A stretch of 64,000 nt of DNA from Gordionus sp. m RMFG-2023 (GCF_954871325.1 NC_088776.1:55965301-56029300), one strand, 5' to 3'. Numbered from the stretch's first letter, positions 1-13,490 are shown. Notes: generated by a model from the letters alone, not told the origin. A program made the numbers and translations.

Positions 1-204
1 AAATTTGAGCGTTTTAATTTTCAAACTATTTGGAATTGAAAACATAAAAAAGGATGTTCATGTTAATGATTACAATAATATTAATTGCTTATATTTATAA
101 ATTATTTTAGAAAGATTATTCCTAAAACTAGGTGAATTAAATTTTATTATTAAAATTAATTTGGTATAAATTATAAAAATAAGGTTTTTCTCATTATTCT
201 CTTT

Positions 205-440
205 ATAACTAATTATTTATTTAAGAATTTGCTCCAAAGGTTCTCTAATCTTTAATAGAATTTTATGTGGCTCATCAATTTAATTTAAAATATCCAGATT
301 GAATGTGAAATTGTTCAAATATTTGAAGGATAGATTAAAGAGCGACTTTGCACCAATTGCTTTTTAAAAATGTTTCATGGAAAATGAAAAATCTTCACAT
401 TCATTATCGAATGCATGTGATTCCTACGGCATTCTTGCTT
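205..440 (-). pseudogene. decayed unrecognised reading frame
   Basis: One minus-strand frame reads as protein-like sequence for about 75 codons, including KAIGAKSLFNLSFKYLNNF and then IDEPHKILLKIREPLEQIL. It is interrupted by about three stops. Composition (charged residues, few lysine/asparagine runs) differs from random A/T-rich translation nearby. I do not recognise the family; a dead transposon gene is the most likely source. No splice sites that would bridge the breaks were evident, and no neighbouring exons were found. Confidence 0.3.
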
Positions 441-1000
441 CGGTTCATTTTAGCCTTTGTTTAAATTAATATAGGAGTATTTTTTCACTTTCATGATCTA
501 GATAATAAGGAGAAATAAAAGCAGCTTACTTTACACGTTTTCTTAATAAAAATATAATATCGTTATTGTTATTTTAATATAGATATTTAAGAATAAAGTT
601 ATAGTGTGTAAACTTTTATTTGAAAGATTACTAGATTTTGTCGCTATATGAACCATTTAAATTTTCCTTAAATTTTTCAAATATTTCATCAAAATCTTCT
701 CCCAATTAAGATCTAAGAATATGCATATTTATTTTGCTTTTCTAATGAGTGTTATTGGCTCGTTGTAAATTACATAATTTATTTTCCTTGGCAATTTTGA
801 GTTTTTTATATTAAAATCTAATAATTTTTAATTTTATGAAAATATTATTTTTTTTAAAGTTATTGTTAGCTTTAAAATTTCTTTTTCATTTCAATATGTT
901 AATTATTCATCAAAATAATTAACTATTTATGAATATCATCCTACTTTGATTATTTTTTTATTTTACGAACAATCTTAAATATTAATAATTTAATTATTTG

Positions 1001-1240
1001 TAAAGGATATTACATTTATTATTGTATAATTAATAAAAAATAATTACCTATATACTATTATAAATGATATTATTTCTAGTTTTGTTTAAATTTTATTCAT
1101 ATTTTGTTATGTTATAAAGGATATTACATTGATTATTGTATAATTAATAAAAAATAATTACCTATATACTATTTATTTTATAAATGTTATTATTTCTAGT
1201 TTTGTTTAAATTTTAATTATTACATATTTTGTTATGTTAT
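1001..1240. repeat. two-copy tandem repeat, about 120 bp unit
   Basis: Two head-to-tail copies begin with AAGGATATTACATT at about 1002 and 1119 and end with ATTTTGTTATGTTATAAAG. They differ by a few substitutions and short insertions. This is a local tandem duplication with no coding content. Confidence 0.85.
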
Positions 1241-2896
1241 AAAGTTCCTAAATCTACAATAAGTTTGAATATTTGATATTTAAATTTTAAGAATACAATT
1301 TTATATTATAAATTTTTTTAGGTTTAAAGAATTTTTTTTATTCATTATAGTATTCTTAACTTATTTGAGATAAATTAACCTTTTTCTGTTATTAATTTGT
1401 GATGAATGAGTAGAAACGTATAAATTCCTGAACCAATAATTCATCTTTTATTTTAGCCAAAATTTCTGAAATAAGTAATACATTTTACGTTACTGTATTG
1501 ATATTTAAATAATAAAATAAATTTTTTTTCTTAAAGGCTCTGTTGCTTTTAATTTGATTAAATATCACCTAAAATAATGACTATTTGGATAAATCAATTT
1601 GAATTATATTTTAGAAATGTTTCTGATGGATCGAAAAAATGTATATAGGAAATATGAGAAGTGAATCGGCCCAACCCGGAAATATTTTTAAAAATATTTT
1701 ATGCCCGACCACAGGCTTAAGGCCCGGCCTGCAGGTTACTGCCAAAATAATTAAGTGTAGGATTCATATATTTTCAAAAATTTAGGAGAATAAGTTTTAA
1801 ATTATCAATACGGTATAGGCAAATACTATCGATATGAAATTTATTTAGCAAATTTTGCTTAATTAGAGGATTTTTTGAATTCCTTTCAATATTAATAAAA
1901 TTAAAAAAATATATTATTCCAGCCAGTCTAGAATACCTAACTTATAAATTTCAATTAATTTTAACAATATACTTTAGCCTATTTTATATTTTAGATGAAA
2001 AATATATATAGAAAATTGATATAAATTAAGGGTATTTCAAAAAATCTTATGCAAAATTGTCTGAAATTTACAGTGTAGGTATTCTATACATGTTGGAAAC
2101 ATCTCTTGTCTTTTTCAAATTTTAATATTTGAATCTCAATGAGTTCTATATCCCATACCACATACATAGGTTAACAATTTTCAACAGGCCCAAATGACTC
2201 CTTCAGCTGGCTCCTATCTAACACTTTAATAAATAAATTATTAATATATTAATGTTTTTGATTTGAATGACCAATTTTGTTTTATATAACCAAAGTAATC
2301 CTCTTAATAGAAGGGGAATTTTATACAAGGTTTATGAAATAAAACCGTAAGAGAATTGAAGTGCCATATAATTATAACATTTTATAGAAAATTATAGGGC
2401 CTTCTATGCTAATATGTATTTGTAAATAAAAAAATCTTTAGTATTTTATTTTTAAAATAAATTTAAATAGGACATTCTTTCGGGATAAAAAGAGTCCTGG
2501 GGTTGGTTAAATGTACTTTTTTATATTATTGGAGATTATTTTTATTTTAAGTTTATAAAAATCTTCTAAAGCTAGAATTTTAGAATAAATGAGAACTAAT
2601 TAAATTTAATCGTTTGAAGCCCTCCTACCCCTTCTTGATAACATGTCCTAAATTATTTTTACAATATGTAATAAATAAATATCTAAATATTATTCTTAGA
2701 AAAGAAAACTAACGAAAAAAGTAATAATTAATTTTATTAAATTCGAAAAGGAATGATGACTAAAATTTTTTCTAATCTTTTTAGGGACCAATGTCCTGGC
2801 GAAAAGTACAGTATTTTGTTTATAATAGAATGATTAAGAAATTGTAGTATTTTGTTAAAATTAAATAATATCTAATAAGTATCATCCCCTCAGTCG

Positions 2897-3119
2897 CAGT
2901 GTTGTTAAACGGCTCATTTTGAGCCGTTTTTTTAAAACGGCTAACTCAATATTTTAGCCAGAAAAATATTGCCTAAGCCTCGAGATTTCGATAATATATG
3001 CCTAGACCTATGTTTCTTCTATGAGCAAAATCTTGAGGCTTGCGTAATATTTTTCTGGACGAAATATTGAGTTAGCCGTTTTTTAAAATCGGCTCAAAAC
3101 GAGCCATTTAACAACACTA
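2897..3119. mobile_element. palindromic hAT-type MITE with 8-bp target duplication
   Basis: A 223-bp element runs from CAGTGTTGTTAAACGG to CATTTAACAACACTA, flanked on both sides by the identical octamer CTCAGTCG (2889-2896 and 3120-3127). The two halves are inverted copies of each other over most of the length, including the internal block that reads GAAATCTCGAGGCTTAGGCAA in related copies, so the whole element can fold into a long hairpin. An 8-bp target duplication and CAGTGTTG ends are typical of hAT elements. It has no coding capacity and presumably moves with a hAT transposase in trans. It is the reference copy for the degraded relatives listed below. Confidence 0.9.
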
Positions 3120-3127
3120 CTCAGTCG

Positions 3128-4040
3128 TTCTATTTTATTTAAAATTTAATGATTTTCTTTCATTTAATTACTTGTGCAAAGGGATATTATGTTATAAAAA
3201 AAATCACACTCCTTTTTTTAAAGTTACGATTATAGATTCATATCATATTTTATTTAAATTCTTTGTCTACTCTAATTATATACACAATAAATTAAATAAG
3301 GTCATTTTTGAGGATATATCTTTGATTTATTAAATCACAAATAAATTGTAAATTTTCCCAATTTTTAGTTGCTAAATTAGAAGGTAAAAATATATCTATC
3401 ATAATTCTATTGTAAATTATTTATATTCAGAGTTGCTAGAATGCCTGCTACTAAATGTCATTTTTAATGTATTAATATTTTTAAAAAAATTAAATCGTCT
3501 TTATTTAATAATATATTAGATATGTCATTGCCTATTATCTTAAAATTATTTAGAAGCTATGATATTTTAAGAGAAATAAAACTTTATCTATTTGAAATTT
3601 AACCTTACTAGGGTTAAATATAAAATTTATAACCTTTGTTTGAAAATCTTTAAATCAAGATTGATAGCAGAATAACATTCCTTTTTTTCTTTTGGCTAAT
3701 GCTAGTATCTTTTCAGATTTTCTAAAGATCCTTTTGAGTTTTATATAACAAGCAAAATTAAAAGTTTTATCTTTTTCAAAAATTAAATTTTTTATATACT
3801 GAAATAATACTAATTAATTTGACAAAAAATTCGCAAAAAGTAAACGAATTAAAACTCAGAACATATAAAAAACGATGTGAAACTTAGAAAATTAATTAAA
3901 AATAATTTTTAACTTGCCTTAGAAGAGTCTTGCTCTATGTAATGAATAATTAAATGTGAAATCAATAGTAAGAAAATTTAATATTAATATCTAAAAAAAA
4001 TTAATAAAGCATAAATATTGTATTTTTTGTATGCCCCTCC
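3128..4040. other. A+T-rich intergenic DNA, no gene
   Basis: No open frame, RNA gene or recognisable repeat was seen here on either strand. Confidence 0.55.
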
Positions 4041-4044
4041 CACT

Positions 4045-4530
4045 ATAAATATAAATGCCACCTTCTACACATACCCCAAATAGAAAGAAATGTCCAAACT
4101 GTGGGCTACATACCTTAATCAACAAAAACGGGGTAACTGGTGTCATTTGTCACATCAGTCACCTTTCACATATCCTATCCCCCCTCCATTTTCTCTATTG
4201 CATTTAACATTAACACCCCCTTCGCATATCCCAGCTCTCACCACAATTAATAATTTATCTGTTAATGAGGACTCACCCTGTACTTCCAATAAGTTAATAC
4301 CTTCCTTCTCCGATGAATTTACAAATTTACCTAAATATAATATTATCTCAAGAATCCCCCGTGGAGCCAGGCTTCTTGCGGCTAAATAATATAGTAAAAT
4401 TATTAATAACCTTCTAACCAATTTTAACTCCCCACAGCACTGGAAAATGTTTTCTTATTTGGCTTCCATGCCTTTCTACAACAAAAGCAAGCTGTCCCTC
4501 ACAGAATTGTTAAATTATATATTTTTTTAA
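4045..4530 (+). mobile_element. LINE fragment, N-terminal part of the ORF
   Basis: Two overlapping plus-strand frames give the start of the non-LTR ORF family seen elsewhere in the window. First comes a zinc-finger-like CPNCGLH...CHISH segment (about 4090-4165). Then follows the conserved stretch ISRIPRGARLLAAK (about 4350-4385), continuing as a W-containing helix (HWKMFSYLASMPFY). The proline-rich linker between them is typical of this region. The frame changes between the finger and the downstream part and the copy stops near 4530, so it is a dead 5' piece. It is the only clear plus-strand copy of the family here. Confidence 0.65.
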
Positions 4531-5479
4531 AATTCCGTTATGTATAACAAAAATTACTTATATCTTATTGTAATACAGTATATTTATTTTTTAAACATAT
4601 CATATATTATTACTTAGACCCAGCATACAATTTATTATACTAATGTTATTTTATACAGTTTTTATATAGATTTTATTTTACAAATAGTTTACATGATATT
4701 TTTAATATATATTTATAAATATAATTTAATATTAGCAATTTTTTTTTACCCCAACCAAAATTTAATTGAATTAACACTAAATTATAATTAATGATACAAT
4801 ATTTTTAAATGTTAAAAAAAATAAAATAAATAAATTTATATTTTTATTTGCACTTTAACATGAATGTTGATTAAACTTTGTTGAAACCTTAAGAAAACTA
4901 TATTAAATACAAAAAATAAAAATTAAACAGATTATTCCAAAAATTAGAATTTGGATTTTTTTAATCATATAATATCGTTATATTTTATTTTATTTACTTT
5001 TGTTTTTTTTTAAAATTTATATAAATAATCCATTATTTTCATTGCATTATTTCTTTAATTTAACAAAAAAATTGTTATAGATATTTAAGGGAAACATAAA
5101 ATTTCAAGAGTTTTTAGCCTAGAAAAACTATAGAATACATGAAATAAATATTAAATTGATTATTTTTAAAAAAAAGAAGTTAATTTATGTTTTTTGATTA
5201 ATTAATATCGGTATATTTTATTTACTAAAATTAGAGTCAATTAAAGAAACTATCTCAGTAGAAGGTATTAAAATTTATTGAAATTATAAATAATTATGCA
5301 TGCATAATGTTTTTACTCTAAATGAGGTGCAATGAAAAAGTTTCATAAGGTGGAAATTTTAAAATGATGTATAAATATAACGCGAGGAAAATTTGAAATC
5401 GACAATATCTAAGCCATGAATGTAATAAATAAATGTAAATTACAATATATTTGCGATAAATTGTACATTGGCGATATAT
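4531..5479. other. A+T-rich intergenic DNA, no gene
   Basis: Only A/T-rich low-complexity sequence was seen; no gene, RNA or clear repeat boundary. Confidence 0.55.
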
Positions 5480-5774
5480 CTTAATTATTCCAGAATACCC
5501 TGTTTTTTTAAATTAATATATTTTGTTTTTATTGCAAATAACATTTTAATAAAAATAATTTTAGCCCTAGCAAACTCTACAGGTAATATAAAGTTCTGAT
5601 AAACAATAATTTGATATATATATATAAAGGAATGCATATTATAGATCCATATATATTTTTTGAATTAATATAATATTTATGGCTGTTATTATTGAGAGAA
5701 TTAAGTTCCATAAAAAAAGCTTATTTTAAAAAAATTGCATATATTGTTCATATTCTTGTTTTAAACGTTAAATT

Positions 5775-5977
5775 TAGATTTGTTAAAAAATCTCGACTTG
5801 ATCGATTACCGCTAAATCAAAATTTTATCCAGAAAATAATTATACGCAAGCCTGAAGATTTTGCTCATAGATGGAACAAAGATTTGGGCATCTATTGGAT
5901 AAAATCTCAAGGCTTAGGCAAGATACTTCTGGGTAAAATATTGAAATCGACGCAAATCGGGGTCGTTTAACATCATA
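5775..5977. mobile_element. degraded MITE copy
   Basis: A degraded relative of the 2.9-kb palindromic MITE. It has a TTGTTAAAA-like left end, the internal GATAAAATCTCAAGGCTTAGGC arm with its partial inverse, and GTCGTTTAACATCATA at the right. The open frame across it (ending near 5970) is chance read-through of the palindrome, not a gene. The same copy recurs at 15738-15940 within the duplicated block. Confidence 0.7.
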
Positions 5978-6856
5978 AATTTTTTTATTTAGAAAGAAAT
6001 TAAGGATATATTTTTCATTGAATATTTATTTTATAAATAAATGCCATCCAGGCTTTTGTTTCTTTACCTATATCGCTCTGCCAATTTAGAATATTTAAAA
6101 AATGGTTATAAACTAATTAAATATTGATTTTTTAATTTTATCTCCTCTACTTATAAGTGTAATCTATTTATTATTACTAAATAGTAACGGGAGAGCTAGA
6201 TAAAATAACATCAAAAAGGAAGAATTTTAAATGCAATTGCAGTAGTTTTAATATCCTTAATTGATTCCGAGAAGTTTGTTTTCGTTATTTAAGGGAAACA
6301 TGGAAAATCAATAGTTTTAAACCTAAGAAGAAGACATGAAAAATCTATCGTATAAAAAACTCTTATGCTTTAAAATTTCCCTTTATATATTTTATTGGCA
6401 CATTATATCTTGAGTATTGAAAAAAAAACTAGTTAATGTTTGTTAAAATTTAAAAAAATTATACAGAATACATATTAAAATAAAAATTAAATTGATTAAT
6501 AGTTTTCTTTTTCAAAAATATTAGTTGATTTAGATTTTTTAAATCATTTAATATCTATATATTATATTTTACTTAAATTAGCCAATAACTTGCGATAAAC
6601 ATTAAAGCCAGTGTTACAAGGCTTAAAGTTTCATTAATTAATCAATATTTTCATAAAAATATGAATATCTTTGAATCTCCATATATTTATACCACCATAA
6701 TATCGGAAAAAAACTTAATAAATAAATAATTCTTAAAACCTCTTCTCTATAATTTATGCAAATAAAATACAATGATAATATAGCTTTTTAAATATAATGC
6801 TAAATAGTAAAGACTCATACAATTTGCTGAAAGTAGAAATGATTTTATATTGAGCT

Positions 6857-7060
6857 TAGGGTTCCTAAACGGCTCGATTTGAGCCATTTTTATAAATGAC
6901 TAACGTAATACTTTAGCCAGAATAATTTCCAAAGCCTAGAAATTCCACCCCCTAGATGTCCAACCAAACCGTTGTGTCATCTTTGAGCGAAATCTTTAAC
7001 CTTGTAATATTTCTGGCGAAATTATGAGATGAGTTTTTAAAAATCTTATATTCAAATCGA
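6857..7060. mobile_element. degraded MITE copy
   Basis: Ends read GTTCCTAAACGGCTCGATTT and AATCGAGCCGAGAC, with inverted internal arms around an AGCGAAATC core. The same element sits at 12515-12690 and 16776-16975 in the other copies of the block, so it was present before the duplications. Confidence 0.65.
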
Positions 7061-7394
7061 GCCGAGACTAATTACATTTTCCAATACACACATTATAAGC
7101 AAATAATACTGAATCAAATATCAAATAAATCTCTTCTTTTTTTAAAAATTATTCAATTTGATTTTTCATTTTATCATTTGCAGTATATTTAAATAAGAAA
7201 TATTTTTATTCAGTTCATTAAAAATTAAACTTGGTTCAATTTCTTTTATAAATATTATTTTTATTAAAACTAGACATGATCATCATATAAATTGAAAAAA
7301 TAAATTATAAAAGTTGAATTTTATAATAATAAAAATTGTCTTTAATTCATATTGGGAAAAAATATAATTTAAAAAAAGAAAATACCAATATTAA

Positions 7395-7600
7395 TATTCA
7401 AAGAAATCATCCTGTGAATGAGGCTACTCGTGAAGCTAATGTAATTAGTCATGTGGCAATGACTTTATTTTGCTTGAGAAAAAGTTTTCGTGAGGTTTAT
7501 CCGTAAGTTTACGAAAGTGAGATCCAAGATCCTTAAATATTGATAAAGCGCGATTCCGAAATGTTGTTAGTGGAAATTACCGGGAATGATAGCAATTCAT
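7395..7600 (-). mobile_element. LINE 3' fragment, shortened copy
   Basis: Minus-strand remnant matching the longer copies at 13.04-13.47 and 17.33-17.76 kb, starting at the shared CATGATCATCA tail region. Only the far 3' part of the ORF plus the 3' untranslated region remain. It was cut short before the duplication unit ended. Confidence 0.55.
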
Positions 7601-7865
7601 CAGTTCATTAAAAATTAAATTTGGTTCTTTTATAAATTTTATTTTAATTAAAACCAGTTGTGATCATCACAATTTATATTAGTCAAATTTCTAGACTATG
7701 CAATATATTTTTTGCTAAAGTTTTGATTTAAACATTTTCAAAATTGTAACTTAACAACTACCTTTCCAATAAATAAAATTTCTTTCATTTACTTTTATTA
7801 ATATAAACTACATTATACTTTACTTGTTTCTGAAACAATTAATAACTTATCTTTTATTAATTAGG

Positions 7866-10800
7866 GATTCTTAAAATATCTACCCTATTTTCTATAATAT
7901 AAATATATAAAAGATAAAGAAATTTTTTTAAATTTTTATCAATTTGTAAATTTAAATCACTTTTTATATAAAGATTGTTATTTTATTAATATATTTATTG
8001 GAAATTTTGTATAAATTTTTAAATAATTATAATTGGTACAATTTTTTTAAAGTATAATTTTAAATTGTAAAATTAATAATTTAGTTTCTCTTCTCAGACT
8101 TTAACCAAAATATTATTATATGAACCATGTGGTTTGGTTTTAAGAGGGCAAAAGGTTTGGGCATCTCTTAGTAAATTTTCTAGACTTTGAAATATTATTT
8201 TATCTAAAATGTGATTTCGCCATTTTCATAAATCAACTGAATCTAGCTTTTTAACAACTTCGTTTCCAATAAATAAAATTAAAATGTTATATTTTTATAA
8301 ATATAAACTACAATATATTTTACTTGTTTCTGAAATAATTTAAAATATATAAAAAATATTTATACAAAAATGCGCTAATCTTTTAGAATATATACAATAT
8401 CCTTTCTCTGTTTTAGAAACAATTAATATCTTAGCGAAATCTTTGATTGTGGATTCTTTAAATGTGTATCCTATTTTTTTAATTCTTTTTAATATAAATT
8501 GAAAGATATTCAGAATTAAATTTTGAATTGTTATAAATTTTTAGATTTAAATTAATTTTTCTATAAATATTATTATTTTATTTGATACTTTTTATCAAAA
8601 CTATTTTATGCGAATATCGAATTTAAAAATATGGTTTTAACTAAGTTAATATTTATTTCTTAATTTTATCTTTCAAAGTGTATTCAATTTATTATTACCA
8701 ATAAGAAACTATAAAAAAAATGAAAGAAATAAATAGCACATTATTTTCATGTATTGGTATAATTTCACTTAAATTGAAATAAATTCATAAAAATTCAAAA
8801 GTTTATAGCCTAGGAAAAAGACTTGAAATATTTATCTTATAAAATAACTCATTCTCTTTATATTATTTATTGCCACTTTATCTTTAATATTGAAAAAACT
8901 TTCAAATTTGTTAAACCTTAAATAAAATCTATATAATACATGAAATTAATATTAAAATGATAATTTCAAAAATATAGGTTAATTTATATTTTTTAAATCA
9001 TTTAATATCGGTATATTTTATTTTACTAAAATTATGGCCCAAATAAAGAAATGACACTGTAGAAAGCATTAAAATTTATTTTAATTATGAATAATTATGA
9101 ATGACATTATCAAATACACTTTATAAACAATCCTTTAAGCCAATCTTATTGATTTTGAATCCTTAAATTTTCAAATTGATTTCAATATATTTTGTTTTTT
9201 TTCTTTTGACTTATTTGCACGATAGATTTAAGATTGGAAATTCATTATTAATTCTTAAAAAAAAATTAATTTACCTTCTCTTCGCAATTAACCACTTCAA
9301 CCAAAATGATATTATCTAAGCCATGAGATTTTGCTTATAGAGAGCAAAGGTTTTGAACATTGTTTAGTGAAATTTCCAGACTTTGAATAATTTTTTTTGC
9401 TAAAGTTTTGATTTCGCCTTTTTGAAAATAACATTAATCTAGGTATTTAATATCTTTCTTTCCAATAAATAAAATTTCTTATAAAAAAAATTGCTCATAT
9501 TTTTATAAATATTAACTACTTTATACTTTACTTGTTTTTGAAACAATTAATAACTAAAACTTTTATTAACTAGGGATTCTTAAAATATCTGCCCTATTTT
9601 CTATAATATAAATATATAAAAAATATTTAAATTTAAAGCACTTTTTATAGATTGTAATTTTATTAACATTTATTTTTTATTAAAATTCATTTTTTTTAAT
9701 GTAAAATTAAATAAATTTTATTCTAAATGGGATTTATCATTTATAAATTATAATCAGACTTTTAATTTTTAACCTATCTCGTTTAATGCACATTTTTTGA
9801 ATTTAATAAATATGATCACAAACTTAGTAAATATTTATTTCTTAATATTTTTTATCTCTCTCTCTCTCTCGACCCAATGTATAATTTATTTATTATTACT
9901 AAAACTAATGCATCAGAAGGTTCATCAACACTAGGTAATACATTATTTTGATTGCAATTGCAATAATCTTTTTTTTTTTAAAATTAATTAAGAGAAATTT
10001 GATTCTTAAAATATCTACCCTATTTTCTATAATATAAATATATAAAAGATAAAGAAATTTTTTTAAATTTTTATCAATTTGTAAATTTAAATCACTTTTT
10101 ATATAAAGATTGTTATTTTATTAATATATATTTATTGGAAATTTTGTATAAATTTTTAAATAATTATAATTGGTACAATTTTTTTAAAGTATAATTTTAA
10201 ATTGTAAAATTAATAATTTAGTTTCTCTTCTCAGACTTTAACCAAAATATTATTATATGAACCATGTGGTTTGGTTTTATAGAGGGCAAAAGGTTTGGGC
10301 ATCTCTTAGTAAATTTTCTAGACTTTGAAATATTATTTTATCTAAAATGTGATTTCGCCATTTTCATAAATCAACTGAATCTAGCTTTTTAACAACTTCG
10401 TTTCCAATAAATAAAATTAAAATTGGTTATATTTTTATAAATATAAACTACAATATATTTTACTTGTTTCTGAAATAATTAAAAACGTAATCTTTAAAGC
10501 ATTAGTCCAATTCTAATATATATAAAAAATATTTATACAAAAATGCGCTAATCTTTTAGAATATATACAATATCCTTTCTCTGTTTTAGAAACAATTAAT
10601 ATCTTAGCGAAATCTTTGATTGTGGATTCTTTAAATGTGTATCCTATTTTTTTAATTCTTTTTAATATAAATTGAAAGATATTCAGAATTAAATTTTGAA
10701 TTGTTATAAATTTTTAGATTTAAATTAATTTTTCTATAAATATTATTATTTTATTTGATACTTTTTATCAAAACTATTTTATGCGAATATCGAATTTAAA

Positions 10801-12230
10801 AATATGGTTTTAACTAAGTTAATATTTATTTCTTAATTATCTCTCATCTTTACTTATAAGTGTATTCAATTTATTATTACCAATAAGAAACTATAAAAAA
10901 AAATGAAAGAAATAAATAGCACATTATTTTCATGTATTGGTATAATTTCATTTCTTAAATTGAACAAATAAATTCATAAAAATTCAAAAGTTTATAGCCT
11001 AGGAAAAAGACTTGAAATATTTATCTTATAAAATAACTCATTCTCTTTATATTATTTATTGCCACTTTATCTTTAATATTGAAAAAACTTTCAAATTTGT
11101 TAAACCTTAAATAAAATCTATATAATACATGAAATTAATATTAAAATGATAATTTCAAAAATATAGGTTAATTTATACTTTTTAAATCATTTAATATCGG
11201 TATATTTTATTTTACTAAAATTATGGCCCAAATATAAGAAATGACACTGTAGAAAGCATTAAAATTTATTTTAATTATGAATAATTATGAATGACATTAT
11301 CAAATACACTTTATAAACAATCCTTTAAGCCAATCTTATTGATTTTGAATCCTTAAATTTTCAAATTGATTTCAATATATTTTGTTTTTTTCTTTTGACT
11401 TATTTGCACGATAGATTTAAGATTGGAAATTCATTATTAATTCTTAAAAAAAAATTAATTTACCTTCTCTTCGCAATTAACCACTTCAACCAAAATGATA
11501 TTATCTAAGCCATGAGATTTTGCTTATAGAGAGCAAAGGTTTTGAACATCTGTTTAGTGAAATTTCCAGACTTTGAATAATTTTTTTTGCTAAAGTTTTG
11601 ATTTCGCCTTTTTGAAAATAACATTAATCTAGGTATTTAATATCTTTCTTTCCAATAAATAAAATTTCTTATAAAAAAAATTGCTCATATTTTTATAAAT
11701 AGTAACTACTATTATACTTTACTTGTTTTTGAAACAATTAATAACTAAAACTTTTATTAACTAGGGATTCTTAAAATATCTGCCCTATTTTCTATAATAT
11801 AAATATATATAAAAGATATTTAAATTTTTTATAATTTTAAAGCACTTTTTATATTAAGAATGTTGTTAACAATTATTTTTTATTAACATTTATTTTTTAT
11901 TAAAATTCCTTTTTTTTAATGTAAAATTAAATAAATTTTATTCTAAATGGGATTTATCATTTATAAATTATAATCAGACTTTTAATTTCTTAACCTATCT
12001 CGTTTAATGCACATTTTTTGAATTTAATAAATATGATCACAAACTTAGTAAATATTTATTTCTTAATATTTTTTATCTCTCTCTCTACTCTCGACCCAAT
12101 GTATAATTTATTTATTATTACTAAAACTAATGCATCAGAAGGTATCACTCAACACGAGGTAATACATTATTTTGATTGCAATTGCAATAAATCTTTTTTT
12201 TTTTAAAATTAATTAAGAGAAATTTGATTC
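7866..12230 (+). repeat. two-copy tandem duplication, about 2.13-2.23 kb unit
   Basis: The sequence beginning GATTCTTAAAATATCTACCC at 7866 starts again at 10001. The first unit ends with TTAATTAAGAGAAATTT just before 10001, and the second ends with the same words near 12230. The two units match almost base for base, with scattered short indels (for example extra bases near 10485-10510 and 11700-11880). Within each unit an older, more diverged sub-repeat carries an AAGGTTTGGGCATC-like motif related to the MITE arms. The reading frame at 12018-12206 is a chance A/T-rich ORF, also present in broken form in the first unit. Confidence 0.9.
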
Positions 12231-12469
12231 ATATTTATTTAAAGAAAACATAAAAAATTTAAGTTTTATAACTAAAATAAAAGACTTGAAATATTCATCA
12301 TGTAAAAAATAATTTATGGTATATAATTTTGATAATCTTGAATATTAAAAAAAAATTAGTTTTAGGTTTGTTAAAATTTTGTAAAAAATATGATAGTATG
12401 TCTAAAATTAGTATAGATAATTTGGGTCGATTTATAAAATATGGCCTGGATAAGATAAAAATTAAATTG

Positions 12470-13490
12470 ATTTAAGAGTTTTATTTATCCTAATACGTTA
12501 ATTTAGATTTTTAAGGACGAATTAAATATTTTAGCAAGAATAATATTCCTAAGCCTCGAGATTCCGCCTAGATATCCTAAGCAAACGGTTGTGTCATCTA
12601 TGAACTAAAATCTTTAGCCTTGTAATACTTTTCTGACAAAATTATGAGATAGCCTTTTTTAAAAATTCTCTACTCAAATCGAGTCGAGAATAATTACATT
12701 TTCCAATACGCACATTATTAGCAAATAATACTAAATCAAATTTCAAATTCATTTTAAAACACTTTTTTAAAAAACTAAATTCAATCATTTTTGATTTTTA
12801 ATTTTATCACATTTGTAGCATATTTGAATAAGATATATTTTTATTCAGTTTATTAAAAAACTTCTCAATTTCTTTTATAAATATTATTTTTATTAAAACA
12901 GGACATGATCATCACATAAATTTTAAAAAAAAAGAAAATATAAAAGAAGAATATTATAATAATAAGAATTGTCTATAATTCATATTAGGAAAAAAAATTT
13001 TATGAATATAATTTTATAAAAAAATACAAATATAAATATTCAAAGCAAGCATCCTGTGAATGAGACTACTCATGAAGCTAATGTAATTAACCTTGTAGCA
13101 ATGACTATACTTTGCTTTGAAAATATGTCTTTGTAAGGTTTATCCGTAAGTTTACGAAAGTGAGAACCAAGATCCGTAAATAAGAATAAAGTATTATTCC
13201 GAAATGTTGTAAAGGTAGTGGAAATGATCGGAATGAATATGTAGTCTTGTAATATTTCCGAATATTTAGCAATTAATCTCTTTTTCTCAAGGATTTTCGA
13301 GGGTTTATTGGAGGGAGCACGGATCAGTGCATGAGTAATTCCTAAATAAGAATTTGTCTCTCTTCCAAGGAATTTGAGAAATTTTATCTGGATGTTTCCT
13401 ATAAGATCTAAAAAGACCTGGAGGTATTGGAATGAATGGAATTTTAGCGGATCTCTATACTCATGATCGAATTTATAAAAAATATTAACT
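12470..13490 (+). repeat. segmental duplication, partial copy A''
   Basis: Third copy of the right part of block A: a degraded MITE (about 12515-12690), a conserved A/T-rich spacer, then the LINE 3' piece. Order and orientation match 6.84-7.60 and 16.77-17.78 kb. Confidence 0.75.
13035..13470 (-). mobile_element. LINE 3' fragment
   Basis: Minus-strand C-terminal region of the non-LTR ORF, parallel to 17.33-17.76 kb, with frameshifts and stops. The plus strand carries the conserved words GGTTTATTGGAGGGAGCA and GGAATTTGAGAAAT, which are anti-coding. Confidence 0.7.

Larger units (their letters stand above)
1..2888. other. A+T-rich intergenic DNA, no gene
   Basis: No credible coding exon was found on either strand apart from the decayed open stretch near the left edge. 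The stretch holds a tandem duplication around 1.0-1.24 kb. A small GC-richer patch at about 1665-1735, with GGCCC/CCGGG-like ends, may be a degraded miniature transposon. The rest is homopolymer-rich A/T sequence. Confidence 0.6.
5480..7650 (+). repeat. segmental duplication, copy A
   Basis: This stretch is repeated in the same orientation at about 13.88-17.78 kb (copy A'), and its right part again at about 12.47-13.49 kb. Matching landmarks in order are a TACAGGTAATATAAAGTTC block, a MITE, a TTTATCTCCTCTACTTATAAG block, a second MITE, and a LINE tail. Copy A' carries about 1.4 kb extra (14311-15719) between the first two landmarks. It contains no functional gene. Confidence 0.8.

Noticed and set aside
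4155-4421. 88-codon minus-strand frame
   Set aside because: It lies opposite the plus-strand LINE fragment, whose zinc-finger and IPRGAR motifs explain the sequence.
5692-5970. 92-codon plus-strand frame
   Set aside because: It crosses the palindromic MITE and flanking duplicated sequence; the equivalent frame in copy A' is disrupted.
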